64,000 nt of DNA from Blastocatellia bacterium (GTDB taxonomy: Bacteria > Acidobacteriota > Blastocatellia > Chloracidobacteriales > JADJPF01): positions 1 to 64,000 of the forward strand of contig JADJPF010000027.1 of NCBI GenBank assembly GCA_016713405.1, written 5' to 3'. The position numbers and the translations under genes were made by a program. Under the pieces are notes generated by a model. The model saw nothing but the letters and a program-made list of their open reading frames with translations. It made no database searches and was not told where the DNA came from. Shown piece after piece: positions 39,747-50,700 of the stretch (within the stretch, counting starts at the first letter, position 1; each line of letters begins with the position of its first letter).

Positions 39747-40964
39747 TTAGTTAATTTCAGCTAAAGCTAAAATTAATAATAATGTGCGTTTTAAGCTAAT
39801 TGTTCGATCAGTTTCTTCATACCACTCTGATAATGTGTGAAATGCTCCACAACTTCCACCTGTGCCTAAAGTAACTGCTTCTAAACCTAAAGAAATAGGA
39901 ATATTTGCATCTGTTGAAGAGCAATCTAAACAAGGGGTAATTCCAAATAGCTTAGTTGCTGCTAAAGCAGTTTGAACTAATTTGCTTGAAGTAGAGAGTG
40001 TTCCAGATGGCCGATCTCCAATCAAATCTATTTTCATAGTTAGTTGGTTATCTGTGAATTTAGAAGCTTGATTTTCTTCTACTAAAGCTTCTTCTAAAGA
40101 TCTAAATAAATGTCTTTCTAGCTTTTCAAGTTCTGAAGCAGCCGTAGAACGTAAATCCACCTGCATTTGTGCTTGTTCGGCAATAGTATTAACACTACTA
40201 CCACCTTCAATTACTCCAACATTATAAGCTGTAGCAGGTAGACGAGGCACTTTATAGCTAGCCATTTTAGCAACTGCCCGTCCTAAAGCATGAACAGGAT
40301 TAGCTATCCCAAAGTCAGCCCAGGAATGCCCGCCTGAACCCAAAAAAGTAATTTTATAGCGTTTTGAACCTAAAGCTTGATGGGTGATTCTTGTTAAACC
40401 AGCACCATCAAAGGAAATAAAAAAGCGAATAGAGTTTTTATATTCACTTTCCTTAAATAAATACTTAACTCCCATTAAATCCCCAATTCCTTCTTCCCCA
40501 ACTGTTGCAACAAAGAGTATTGAAATATTTGGGATTATGTTTATTGTTGTAAGTATTTTGGCTAGTGTAAGAAGTTCTGCTAAACCAGCAGCATTATCTG
40601 CAATACCTGGCGCAAAATAACGCTCATTTACTTTTTTTACCTGACAATTTGTATTAATAGGAAAAACTGTATCTAAATGAGCAGAAATACAAATATAGCT
40701 ATCTGATACTCTAGGCCAACATGCAGTAACATTTCCAACTTTATCTATTTTTGTATCTTTTAGCCCTAACTCACAAAATCTTTGATAAAAATATTGGGCC
40801 CGTTCTGTTTCTGCAAAAGTGGGTGCAGGAATTTCACAAATCCTAATATGTTCTAGCATTATTTCTTTAGACAACCTATCTAATTCTTGAAAAGCTATAT
40901 TTAACCAAGGCTTTTTTAAGACTGTATTAATACTAGTTTCAGGTGAAGAGCTAAACATAAACAT
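39747..40964 (-). CDS. M20-family metallopeptidase (tripeptidase T-like)
   Basis: 405 residues. Metal and catalytic residues can be followed: CISAHLDTVFP (His, Asp), GIADNAAGLAELL (bridging Asp), VGEEGIGD (Glu pair), SSTDANIPISLG (Asp) and GAFHTLSEWYEET (His). The middle lid domain has GGHSWADFG. These di-zinc exopeptidases trim small peptides or acylated amino acids in the cytoplasm. Immediately upstream of the cyclase-like gene on the same strand. Confident on family, not on substrate. Confidence 0.88.
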   Translation of the reverse strand: MFMFSSSPETSINTVLKKPWLNIAFQELDRLSKEIMLEHIRICEIPAPTFAETERAQYFYQRFCELGLKDTKIDKVGNVTACWPRVSDSYICISAHLDTVFPINTNCQVKKVNERYFAPGIADNAAGLAELLTLAKILTTINIIPNISILFVATVGEEGIGDLMGVKYLFKESEYKNSIRFFISFDGAGLTRITHQALGSKRYKITFLGSGGHSWADFGIANPVHALGRAVAKMASYKVPRLPATAYNVGVIEGGSSVNTIAEQAQMQVDLRSTAASELEKLERHLFRSLEEALVEENQASKFTDNQLTMKIDLIGDRPSGTLSTSSKLVQTALAATKLFGITPCLDCSSTDANIPISLGLEAVTLGTGGSCGAFHTLSEWYEETDRTISLKRTLLLILALAEIN

Positions 40965-41006
40965 TAAGATTTAATATCCTTGCCGTTGTACTAGAAAATA
41001 TTGATA

Positions 41007-42281
41007 TTAAGCTTTTTTGATTGCATCATCGCTTGATGTATTAGCTTGGTTTTCTTCTTCTAGATTATCAGTATTAGTTTTTGGCTTATCTAAAGATTCA
41101 GGAATGATAAAATCTACTTTTTTTAAACTAGAATTGCTTGCACTAGATTCAGGGTTAGTAAAATCTATTTTTCTTAAACTAGAATTGCAGGTCTCTAGTT
41201 TTACTTCTGTGGCGAGAATCTCTTTATTTTTAAGTGTTTCTGGTTCTAATCGTGAATAAACATCTTGTAATTTGCCAAGTAAATCCCTAGAACGTACTAG
41301 GGAATCCTCTAGAGAATTTATTACTAAAGTAAGAGAATTTCCTTCTGCTTCTATTGAAGCTCTTAAAGAACGATCCTGAATTATTTGATCCGTTAAATTA
41401 CGTCTTAGATCTTGAATACATTGTTGTAGCTGGAAAGTTAAACTGTTAAGCTGTTGAATTAATGGGTTTTGATGTTCTTTTACTGCTAAATGTCGCCCTG
41501 TTTGTAGAGTATGTAACATACGGGCGGTTTCCATACGTAAGCGAGCTTGTTCAGAAAAATAAAGCTCTTGGAATTTGTTATGAACTGCAATGTTCATACG
41601 AATTATTTCTTCTAGCACTGCGGGAACATAAAACATATCTCCAAGGCTAATTTTATAGTCTCGTAATTGGGAGATTAATTTTCCTTCTATTAAAGTATTA
41701 AAACTTCGTGCCTCAATAATCAACCGACAAAGTTGGCGAAGTTTAGCTACAACAGCAGTTTGCACAATTTCAAGTGTTGGGCCAACACTGCTACATAAAT
41801 CATTAAGAATTTCGCTAATGTTACTTTTTAATTGTCGCTGCTTAATATTATTAGCAGAAGTTACTGCAACAGAGCAAAAGCGAGTAATTAAAAGGTCTAT
41901 TTTGTCTCTGTCGCTTTCATCTTTTACAGGTTTATTAAAATAATATTGGATAATATGCTTTAGTGAAGTTGCTTCATTATCATTAGTTTTTTCAAAAAAG
42001 CGGCGCATCACAGAAACAGAAATTCTTGCATCTGTAAGGATAATTTGAGCATGAGCGTCTTCTAATTCTTCTTTAACTTTCTTGAGTACAGTTTCTTGTG
42101 CAGAAGCCTCTAAAGGCATTTCCTCTAGCTGTTTTCTTAGCCCTGATAGTTCCAAATCTGGGCAAGATTCTTTTTCTAACATTATATTTTGTAATGAGGT
42201 AAAAAACTGAGTAGTTGCCCAAAATACAGCTAGTTGGGCTAAAAGGGCTTCTTTAGTAGGCTTCTGCACTTGTTCTACCAT
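41007..42281 (-). CDS. large helical protein of unknown function
   Basis: 424 residues, almost entirely helical by composition, with long charged coiled-coil-like stretches (LRKQLEEMPLEASAQETVLKK, RRNLTDQIIQDRSLRASIE). The acidic C-terminus carries a short internal duplication, SSLRKIDFTNPES and SSLKKVDFIIPES, before an S/D/N-rich end. No signal peptide, no known domain recognised. It lies between the M20 peptidase and the synthase gene on the same strand. Confidence 0.6.
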   Translation of the reverse strand: MVEQVQKPTKEALLAQLAVFWATTQFFTSLQNIMLEKESCPDLELSGLRKQLEEMPLEASAQETVLKKVKEELEDAHAQIILTDARISVSVMRRFFEKTNDNEATSLKHIIQYYFNKPVKDESDRDKIDLLITRFCSVAVTSANNIKQRQLKSNISEILNDLCSSVGPTLEIVQTAVVAKLRQLCRLIIEARSFNTLIEGKLISQLRDYKISLGDMFYVPAVLEEIIRMNIAVHNKFQELYFSEQARLRMETARMLHTLQTGRHLAVKEHQNPLIQQLNSLTFQLQQCIQDLRRNLTDQIIQDRSLRASIEAEGNSLTLVINSLEDSLVRSRDLLGKLQDVYSRLEPETLKNKEILATEVKLETCNSSLRKIDFTNPESSASNSSLKKVDFIIPESLDKPKTNTDNLEEENQANTSSDDAIKKA

Positions 42282-42305
42282 AGATTTTTAATCTCTATCC
42301 TAGAG

Positions 42306-43516
42306 TTAAATTAGAGCCATAATTTCTTTATCAGATAATATTGTGGCAGATTGTTTGGCTGTTTTGAAAATTGTTTCTACACGTTCTTCTGTTACGGGGA
42401 TACCGCGTCTTTCTAACCAAAAGATAACATTAGACTTACCACTCATTGGCCAACTTCAATAATTTGTTCTAACCCAAATTCATGTGCAGGCACGCCGGAG
42501 TATACCATATTTGCTAAGTATTCATCATTTTTTCGGAAAGCTTTTATTACTGCTGATGCATGTACTCCGGTAGCTGTACGGAAAGCATCTCGGCCAAATA
42601 CTGGATAGTTAGGTGGAATTGCTACTGTAGTAGCTATAGATGATTTTTGGCAGTATTCACCTAATTTTTTTAAGTCTCTTTTGATATATCCCATTAGCTG
42701 ACAGTTAACTAGGAGTTGATCCATAGGCGTATTACCTACACGCTCACCTACACCTAAAGCCGAGCCATGAACACGGTTTGCACCTGCTTCATAAGCAGCT
42801 AAGGAATTAATTACACCTAAACCACGATCTTGATGTCCATGCCAATCAATTTTTACATCCATACCGGTTTCTTTAATGATTTCTTTAACAAATTTAACAA
42901 GGGCTGCTGCTCCAATAGGGGTTGCATGCCCTACAGTATCAGAAATACATACACGTTTTGCACCGCATTCAATAGCAGTTTTATAGAGTTTTCTTAAAGT
43001 ATCTGGATGAGCGCGGGTTGTATCTTCTGTAACATACATAACAGGCAAGTTATTTTCACTAGCAAATCTTACAGCATCTTCTGTTGCATGTAGCATTTTG
43101 TCTAATGTCCAGTCTTCAGCATATTGACGAATTGGACTAGAACCAATAAAAGTACAAGCTTCTATAGCAATACCAATTTCTTGAGAAACATCAATAATTG
43201 GCTGAATATCTGCTCTAAGGGTTCGTGCAGCACAATTTGGGCGAATTTTTAGATGGTTATTAGCTATTTCTGCTGCTAGTTGTAAAACATCGGCACGCGC
43301 TCTTGGCCCAGCACCGGGTAAGCCAATATCAGCCGTATCAATACCTAATTCATCCATCAAATGCAATAATTCAATTTTTTTCTCAATGCTAGGATCAATA
43401 ACTGATGGGGATTGAAGTCCATCGCGCAAGGTTTCATCGTCAAACTCAATTGGATGAGTAGGTAAGTTGCTGCGGCCAATATCGTTCCAGTCATAAATCA
43501 ATTCGTTGACAGACAT
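42306..43516 (-). CDS. isopropylmalate/homocitrate synthase-family enzyme (C-terminal frameshift)
   Basis: The barrel has FDDETLRDGLQSPSV (metal/catalytic start of the HMGL-like family), IGLPGAGPRARADV, VTEDTTRAHPDTL, VCISDTVGHATP and DWHGHQDRGLGV (HxH metal ligands). These enzymes condense acetyl-CoA with a 2-oxo acid. The frame ends at 42443 after EVGQ, but a base missing from the CC at about 42452 hides the continuation PMSGKSNVIFWLERRG to TAA at 42306-42308. Corrected length about 403 residues. Same kind of C-run contraction as in csm3. Exact substrate (LeuA- or homocitrate-like) is not decided. Confidence 0.82.
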
Positions 43517-43657
43517 TTTTCACCTCTAGTGATTAATAAAAACAATTTATTTTTTGCTTGATTTGTAAAATATATAAATTTACCCTAGATTGATAATCTG
43601 CGCTAGACTCCATAGCTATGAAACAAAATATCCTAAATTTAATAGGAAACAAACTTT

Positions 43658-43927
43658 ATGCAAAACTTAAATTTATATGCTTTGTGGCTTTTCATAAGTG
43701 GCTTTGTTTTGCCTGTTATAGTGATGATTTTGGCGCGGTTTTTTGATAAGGAAAAAGAAATTGATACTTTAGCTACTGTTTTAGGCTTGATTTGTGAAAT
43801 TCTAGCGGTAATCTTTGCAATCTTTAGCTGGAAAGAAAAAATAAGTAAATTTATAGTAGTTAGTGTAACGTTAGTTATTATCCTACTTTTTGTTATTTTA
43901 TTATTTCCATCAAGAGGCGGTTTCTAA
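43658..43927 (+). CDS. small membrane protein
   Basis: 89 residues with three hydrophobic segments (ALWLFISGFVLPVIVMILARF, LATVLGLICEILAVIFAIFS, IVVSVTLVIILLFVILLF) and short charged loops. No family recognised. It stands alone on the plus strand between divergent and downstream genes. Confidence 0.6.
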   Translation: MQNLNLYALWLFISGFVLPVIVMILARFFDKEKEIDTLATVLGLICEILAVIFAIFSWKEKISKFIVVSVTLVIILLFVILLFPSRGGF

Positions 43928-44029
43928 GATTAGAAATTAAAAGTTAAAATTAAATTTTTCTTGCCAAAAAAGTTATCCAAAAGTAGCTATTTGATGACAT
44001 AATTACAAAAAATTTTTCTGGAGGGTCGG

Positions 44030-45214
44030 GTGTCAACTGCACAAAAACATATTGAACAAGCAAAAGCTTTTTTAGCTGCAAATCGCTTTAGTGAAGCAGA
44101 AAATGAACTTCGCCAAGCAATAAAATTAGATCGTAAAGAAGTTTCAGCGCGGGTAGAGCTAGCTAGGTTGCTTGGAATGAATGGAAATTTAGAAGAATGT
44201 GAAGCAATGGTGGATGAAGCTTTACAAATTTCTCCTAGTGATTCTGATGCACTCACGCTTAAAGGTATGAATTTAATTATGCGTGAACAATTTGAATCAG
44301 CTATTGATGTGTTGCGCCAAGCTTTAGAAAAAAATCCTCGTCAATTAATGGCCCAAGTTCATTTAGGTTTAGCACTACGAGAAACAGACCATATTGAAGA
44401 AGCCGAAGTAGTTCTTCGTAAAGCTGTTACTACTAATCCTCGTTCGGCCCAAGCCCTTTTTGAACTTGCTCACACCCTAGCTGTTAAACAACGTGATGAA
44501 GAAGCTTTAAGAATGCTAATGCAGCTAGTAAAAGCCCACCCAACCTTTACACGTGGCTATATTGCAATTGCTGGGCTTTACCGTAATGCAAACCGATTAG
44601 AAGATGCTATAAAAATTTGTCACCAATGTTTAAGTGTAACTCCTGCCGCTTTTGATGTAGCTAGCCTTTTAAAAGATTTATATTGGCAAAATGGAGATGT
44701 TAAGTCTTCTTTACACGTTATGGGAATGATTTGCGAACATCGCGGACTACCAGATGATTTTATTGAGTTAGGAGAATTAGCCGCTGCTGCGGATCGTCCT
44801 GAAGTTGCAGAACGCTCTTACAAAAAAGCAATAGAAAAAGCTCCTAATGATTGGCTAGCCCATTGTTCACTAGGAGAATTTTACACAAGCCTTGGTGAAA
44901 CAGAAAAAGCTATTGCAGCTTTTGAAGCGGCCATTGCAGAAAATGCTAATGCTTATCGTCCTTATAATAGTTTGGGAATGCTTTTAGTAAAAGAAGGTGA
45001 AACCCAATCGGCAGTTGAACAATTTCGTAAAGCTTGTTTTTTAGCACCAGGCGAATCAACTCCGCGCTATAACTTAGGTCTAGCTCTAGCAAAATTAGAT
45101 TTATTAGAAGATGCCCAAGAAGAGCTAAAAATAGCTCTTGACCAAACTCAGCCAGGTGAATTTCGTAATCAAATTTCTAAAGTCTTAGAGGCTGTAGAAA
45201 GAGAACTAAGATAA
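44030..45214 (+). CDS. TPR-repeat protein
   Basis: 394 residues from GTG 44030, which has GGAGGG at a good distance; no ATG fits as well. About ten 34-residue TPR motifs in a row (FSEAENELRQAIKLDRKEV, FESAIDVLRQALEKNPRQL, EEAEVVLRKAVTTNPRSA and on to the C-terminus). No signal peptide or catalytic domain, so a cytoplasmic scaffold. A hairpin terminator follows at 45238. Confidence 0.85.
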   Translation: MSTAQKHIEQAKAFLAANRFSEAENELRQAIKLDRKEVSARVELARLLGMNGNLEECEAMVDEALQISPSDSDALTLKGMNLIMREQFESAIDVLRQALEKNPRQLMAQVHLGLALRETDHIEEAEVVLRKAVTTNPRSAQALFELAHTLAVKQRDEEALRMLMQLVKAHPTFTRGYIAIAGLYRNANRLEDAIKICHQCLSVTPAAFDVASLLKDLYWQNGDVKSSLHVMGMICEHRGLPDDFIELGELAAAADRPEVAERSYKKAIEKAPNDWLAHCSLGEFYTSLGETEKAIAAFEAAIAENANAYRPYNSLGMLLVKEGETQSAVEQFRKACFLAPGESTPRYNLGLALAKLDLLEDAQEELKIALDQTQPGEFRNQISKVLEAVERELR

Positions 45215-45237
45215 TTGCCTAGAAAATTTCTATTAAT

Positions 45238-45269
45238 GTTTATCAGGGATTAATAAAACCCTGATAAAC
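45238..45269 (+). terminator. hairpin after the TPR gene
   Basis: GTTTATCAGGG (45238-45248) and CCCTGATAAAC (45259-45269), perfect 11-bp stem with a 10-base loop, 23 bases past the stop. The T tract after it is interrupted. Confidence 0.65.
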
Positions 45270-45412
45270 GTTGCTTCCCTTTTCTCTAAATAAATCCTAG
45301 AAATTGTTTATAAAAACTAAGTCAAATAAACAACCTTTTGGGCTTTAAGCCCGATAATGCTTGAGGTCGTCTTTTTTCTGTTTGAATAATCTCGCTAAAA
45401 TAATGAGGATAC

Positions 45413-47500
45413 ATGTCAATTAAAAATATCTCGACAACAAATATTAATGCTCCTGAAATAACCAATCAAAATCAACCAAAACAACAAGTAGAAAAGCAAC
45501 AAGTAGAGAATAGTGCTTTTCAAACCTCAGATCCTAATATTAGCCAAAGATTAAGCCAGCAATTTGCTCGCTCACGTAAAAGTATTGGTAGCCTAAAGCA
45601 GCAACAACAAATTGCTAATCTTTTAGAAGTTAAACCAAAAGCTTCTCCAGAACACCTACAAAAACAACTAAAAACTATTTCATCTGCTGCTCTATATACA
45701 GATTCTGTTAGACAACAACAAACAGAACAATCTGTTGCAAAAAGTAATAAAACTATTTTAGGTGGCGTAGATAAAGAAATTAATGCTATTAGCAGGTCAA
45801 TTAATAAGGCTGCTGATGCTTTGTCAGGTAAAGACCAAACTGAGTTAGGACTAATTAATAAAACTTTAGATGTTTTTAATCAAGTAACAGAACTCTTACA
45901 ACAAGTTATTCAAATTGTAAAAAGCCAAATTTCTCCAACACCTTCAACCCCTTCTGCACCAAGTAGAACTGTAGAAACTGACCCAGCACAAGCAAGAACA
46001 AGATTGTCAGAAATGGGACTAGCAGGCAGTACCCTACGACAAATTACAGATAGTGCTGCACTTCGTTTAGCTGCTCTGGATGATAAGTTATTGCAAAATC
46101 TAGGACAACAAAATGCAGATAATGAACGCGCTTTTGCCCGTAAAATAGATGGTTTACCTCAAGATACTTTTGATAAGCTAAAAAGCTTAGGTGGTAGCGA
46201 ACAAAGTCGAATTACCAAATTAAGTAGCCAACAAATTATTAATGAAATTAAAAAGCTACCAACACCAGAGCCGGTTCCAACCCCAACCCCTGAACCAGTA
46301 CCAACTCCAACACCAGAGCCAGTACCAACCCCAACGCCAGAACCAGTGCCAACACCAGGCCCAACTCCAGATCCAGCATTAGCAAGAACAAGATTGTCAG
46401 AAATGGGACTAGCAGGTAGTACCCTACGACAAATTACAGATAGTGCTGCACTTCGTTTAGCTGGGCTTGATGACGATTTGTTAAAAAATCTAGGTAGACA
46501 AAATGCAGATAATGAGCGAACTTTTGCCCGTAAAATAGATGGTTTACCACAAGATACTTTTGATAAGCTAACAAGCTTAGGTGGTAGCGAACAGCAACGA
46601 ATTACCAAATTAAGTAGTCAACAAATCATTGATGAAATTAATAAACTAACTCCTCCAGCACCAACGCCAACCCCAGAGCCAACCCCAACGCCAACCCCAA
46701 CGCCAACCCCAACGCCAACACCGACCCCAACCCCAGAGCCAACCCCAGGGCCAACGCCTAATCCAAATCCTTCAGGGAATGTAAATATTTTCTTAGGTAA
46801 TCCAAGTAATGCTGTTACAGATGTAAATAACCCAGGTAATTACTTAATGGAGAAACAACAATTCACAATTTCTTATAACCGAGATAAAGGTATTCCAAAC
46901 TGGGTAAGCTGGCATTTAGATAGTACAAATTTAGGAAATTCTGGTAGAGCAGGTTCTTTTGCTGCTGATACTAGTTTACCTCCAGGTTGGTATCAAGTTA
47001 CACCAAAAGATTATTCCGGTAGCGGTTATACACGTGGTCATATGATTCCATCTAGTGATAGAACTGTAAATAAAACTGCTAATTCAGAAGTGTTTTTAAT
47101 GACCAACATGATTCCACAAACAGCCGCTAATAATTCTGGCCCTTGGAATGGTTTTGAGAATTATTGCAGAGGTTTAGTTAATTCAGGAAATGAGCTTTAT
47201 ATTATTTCTGGTGGCTATGGCTCAAAAGGTACAATAGCAAATGGCAAAGTTGATATTCCAGAAAGAACTTGGAAAATTGCTGTAATACTGCCTAAAGGAG
47301 ATAATGATCTTGCTCGAATTGATGCTAACACTAGAGTAATTGCTATAGATATGCCAAATGAGAATAGTTTAGATTCTAAAGATTGGCAAAGCTATAGAAC
47401 TAGTGTTGATAGAATAGAAAATGCTACTGGTTATGATTTTCTTTCCAATGTATCTAGTGTAATTCAAACGGCTGTTGAAGCTAGAGTTGATAACTTATAA
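45413..47500 (+). CDS. modular DNA/RNA non-specific endonuclease with duplicated domain and PT linkers
   Basis: 695 residues. Residues 1-190: Q/S/N-rich and helical, without a signal peptide. About 190-283 and 320-413: two near-identical copies of a helical module (RLSEMGLAGSTLRQITDSAA ...). Each is followed by a proline/threonine/glutamate linker. About 465-690: a NucA/endonuclease G-type domain with SGYTRGHMIPSSD (His of the RGH motif near 542; T in place of the usual D), NMIPQTAANNSGPWNGFE (metal Asn and Glu region) and ELYIISGG. Such beta-beta-alpha nucleases cut DNA and RNA without sequence preference and must be kept away from the cell's own DNA. No immunity gene is obvious beside it. 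Confidence 0.85.
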   Translation: MSIKNISTTNINAPEITNQNQPKQQVEKQQVENSAFQTSDPNISQRLSQQFARSRKSIGSLKQQQQIANLLEVKPKASPEHLQKQLKTISSAALYTDSVRQQQTEQSVAKSNKTILGGVDKEINAISRSINKAADALSGKDQTELGLINKTLDVFNQVTELLQQVIQIVKSQISPTPSTPSAPSRTVETDPAQARTRLSEMGLAGSTLRQITDSAALRLAALDDKLLQNLGQQNADNERAFARKIDGLPQDTFDKLKSLGGSEQSRITKLSSQQIINEIKKLPTPEPVPTPTPEPVPTPTPEPVPTPTPEPVPTPGPTPDPALARTRLSEMGLAGSTLRQITDSAALRLAGLDDDLLKNLGRQNADNERTFARKIDGLPQDTFDKLTSLGGSEQQRITKLSSQQIIDEINKLTPPAPTPTPEPTPTPTPTPTPTPTPTPTPEPTPGPTPNPNPSGNVNIFLGNPSNAVTDVNNPGNYLMEKQQFTISYNRDKGIPNWVSWHLDSTNLGNSGRAGSFAADTSLPPGWYQVTPKDYSGSGYTRGHMIPSSDRTVNKTANSEVFLMTNMIPQTAANNSGPWNGFENYCRGLVNSGNELYIISGGYGSKGTIANGKVDIPERTWKIAVILPKGDNDLARIDANTRVIAIDMPNENSLDSKDWQSYRTSVDRIENATGYDFLSNVSSVIQTAVEARVDNL
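45980..46650 (+). repeat. 390-base direct repeat inside the nuclease gene
   Basis: Two copies of a segment of about 280 bases start at 45980 and 46370, nearly identical at DNA level over most of their length. Between and after them lie proline-codon repeats of the CCAACGCCAACCCCA kind (46261-46369 and 46651-46770). Recent tandem duplication; a site for further expansion or loss by recombination. Confidence 0.9.
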
Positions 47501-47535
47501 CTTCTGTTATTACTCCAATTTAACTTCATTATTTT

Positions 47536-47579
47536 GGAAGGAAACAAAAAAAAATTTTCTCATTTTTTTGTTTCCTTCC
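47536..47579 (+). terminator. 17-bp hairpin after the nuclease gene
   Basis: GGAAGGAAACAAAAAAA (47536-47552) and its exact complement (47563-47579) around a 10-base loop, 36 bases past the nuclease stop. The T7 in the right arm could serve as the release tract. The rest of 47501-47731 is AT-rich and likely holds the promoter of the kinase gene. Confidence 0.75.
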
Positions 47580-47731
47580 CCTTAAAATACTCACTTATTA
47601 GCCTACCTCACAATAATATTTTTATAATTGCAGGAAAACCTTTTTTCATTTGTACTAATGCAAGCGTATATTTTTGCTACAGTTTTTGCTTTATGTAGAC
47701 AGATTTTTTGTTTAAGAACCACAAGAATTTT

Positions 47732-50700
47732 ATGGATGACAATATTACTAATAATGATATAAAAGACCCAATAATTGGACGAACATTGGGAGATTTTTTA
47801 ATCAAAGAAAAATTAGGAGAAGGTGGTTTTGGTACTGTTTACAAAACTAGGCAAATAACTTTAGCACGTGATGCAGTAATAAAAATTCTTCATACTAGAC
47901 ATAGAACAGATCCACAAATAATTGAAAGATTTAAGCGAGAAGCCCAATTAGCATCAAGACTAGAGCATCCATATTGCGCTCATATCTACTCATTTGGCGC
48001 AGAATCAGATGGACTACTTTGGATTGCTATGGAACTGGTTGCAGGAACACCTTTAGATGAAGTGCTTAGCTTGCAAGGAGCGTTTCCACTAGAACGATTT
48101 ATTCCGCTTCTAGATAAAATCTGTGAAGTCGTTCAAACCGCACATGACACAGGCATTATTCATCGTGACTTAAAACCAGCTAATATTATGATTATTTCTC
48201 GTGCTGGTCGTTTACTCCCCAAACTTCTAGATTTTGGTATTGCTAAAGACTTGTCTTTGCAAAATAGCTCCTTACAAACCAATAACTTAAGTAAAACATT
48301 TAATATTGAGAGTGAGATAAACACTTTAATAACTAGAAAAGTTGCTTTTCATTCAGATGATTCTGATTACATACCAAACACAGCTATTGAAGTAGTAAAA
48401 AATAGAATTACTACTAAAGAAGAAAAAACCTTATTGCAAAATGAGTTAGAAAAAGAAATCTCTAGCCAAATCCCCACTTTAATTGGAATGGACAATGATA
48501 CTAATGAAAACCGTTATTTTGTCCGTACAGAAGGCATGATGGGATCTCCTAGGTATATGGCCCCAGAGCTATGGGAAAATGCAGTTAAAGCAGATACTTA
48601 TAGCGATATTTATTCTTTAGGTGTTATTGCATATGAATTACTTACTGCTCGACCTCCTTTTAGTGAAGTTGGATATGATTTAGCACTTGCACATAAAAGT
48701 AAGCCTGTACCGCCTTTAGGCAAAACTTTTTCGCCAGTTTTAGATAGTATAATTGCTAAAGCTATGGCTAAAAACCCAGAAAAGCGGTATCAATCAGCTT
48801 TAGAATTTGCAAAGGATTTTCGAGAAGCCGCCGGATTTAGTGAACAACAAATAAATTTACCTCAACTAAATGAACTATTAAAAGAAGATCTTCTAACAAA
48901 TGCGCCTAAACCCATAGCAGACACGGTTGCTAGCCTTTTAGCTGCACGAAACGTTTATCAATTTCGGGATAGGATCTTACTAGTTTTTAGTGTTTTAGTT
49001 AGATATGTAAGTATTTTAACTTTAGCAAGCTATTCTCGTATTAATAACAATCAAGAAAATAATGAATTAATAAATAAAGCTCTAGCAGATTTACGAAAAC
49101 AAAGCTTAAGCAATTTACAATGGGCAGAATTATCTAGAGAGTTATGCCGTCCTTTTGCTAAAAAGAGAGATGTTTATCCTATTCCAGAACTTGTAAACCT
49201 ATTTTTTGCTTCAGATAGTGAAAATCTTAGCTCTTTTACAGGAGTCTTTGCTGACTTATTACAACTACAACATGAAATAGACTCTAGTGCCTCTTTAGCT
49301 GAAGAAGAGCTAATTAATTTATTAAATGAGTTTTTAAGTAAATTAAATGTTTTGTTAAAAGAAACAAATTGGTTAAGTAGTTATTATTTAGTGCTTCCTG
49401 AAAGCCAACAAGCAACAAAATGGATGGGTAGCTTAAAAGAAACTGGTACAATAGCAATAAAAAACAATAATTTAGATGGTGCCAAAGTTATTTTGGTAGA
49501 CTCACAAGGTTATTTTGTATTATCACTTTGGCCGCTAGTACAAATTACTAGGCCAACACCAGGTGCAATTCCAGAGGTATTTTTACTAGAAGGTAAAGGA
49601 CGAACCGGAACAAAATTAGTTTCCTTCCCAAATGGCTTTGAAATAGAAGAAGAATCTCCTTGGTTGTGGTTTAAAGAACATTTTCTAACAGAAGAAGAAA
49701 AAAAACAAACAGGAATGTTGATAGAAAAATCTCCTTATTTGGGACTAACAACATTTTCTTCAATGGATTCTGCGCTATTTTTTGGACGAGAAAAAGAAAC
49801 AATAGATTTTCTTAATCGCTTACGTATTCAACCGCTTTTAGCAGTGGTTGGGCCGTCTGGAGCAGGGAAAAGCTCATTTATTCAAGCTGGGGTTATTGCT
49901 TCACTTGCTGAAAATTGGCAAGTTTTAACCGTCCGCCCTGGGCTATCTCCTTTGGTTACACTTGCTGCAAAGCTCTTAAAGCTTGGAGTTGAACTAACAG
50001 ACTTAAGAGCAGAGCTACAAAAAGATAGAAAATACTTAGCTAAAATCTTAAGACAATTTGCTAGCAAACAAAAATCTATGCTATTGCTGGTAGTAGACCA
50101 ATTTGAGGAAATAATTACACTATGTTTAGATAAAGAAGAACAACGTCTTTATGTAGAAGCAATAGCCCTAGCAGCAAGCTCTGAAGAAGACCCAATTAGA
50201 GTAGTTCTGACAATGCGGGATGATTTTCTTGTCCGAGTTAAAGAATTGAAAGGTCTAAAAGACCATTTAGCTCAAGCTTTAGAAATACTTACTACTCCTG
50301 ATACTACAGAATTACTTAGAATACTTACAGAACCGGCCAAACGAGCAGGCTACGAATTTGATGATCAAGAACTTCCTGTTGAAATAGTAGATGCTGTTGC
50401 TGGTCAAACAAGTGCTTTGCCTTTAATAGCCTTTACAGCCTCAAAGCTTTGGGAGCAGCGAGACAAAGAATTTAAGCAACTACGCCGAAGAAGTTATGAA
50501 TTAATGGGAGGTGTTGCAGGTGCTTTAGCTCGGCATGCCGAAGAAATATTGATGCAAATGTCTCAAACAGAACAACTTCTTGTAAGAGAGGCTTTCCACC
50601 ATTTAATTACAAGTGAAGGTACAAAAGCAGTTCTAACACGTCCTGAAATTTTGCAACTACTTGGAAAAACTAATGATAGCGAAATGGTGCTAGAGAAATT

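Noticed and set aside
46159..46608. Minus-strand frame of 149 codons with GVGTGSGVG repeats
   Set aside because: It is the complement of the proline/threonine linker of the nuclease gene.
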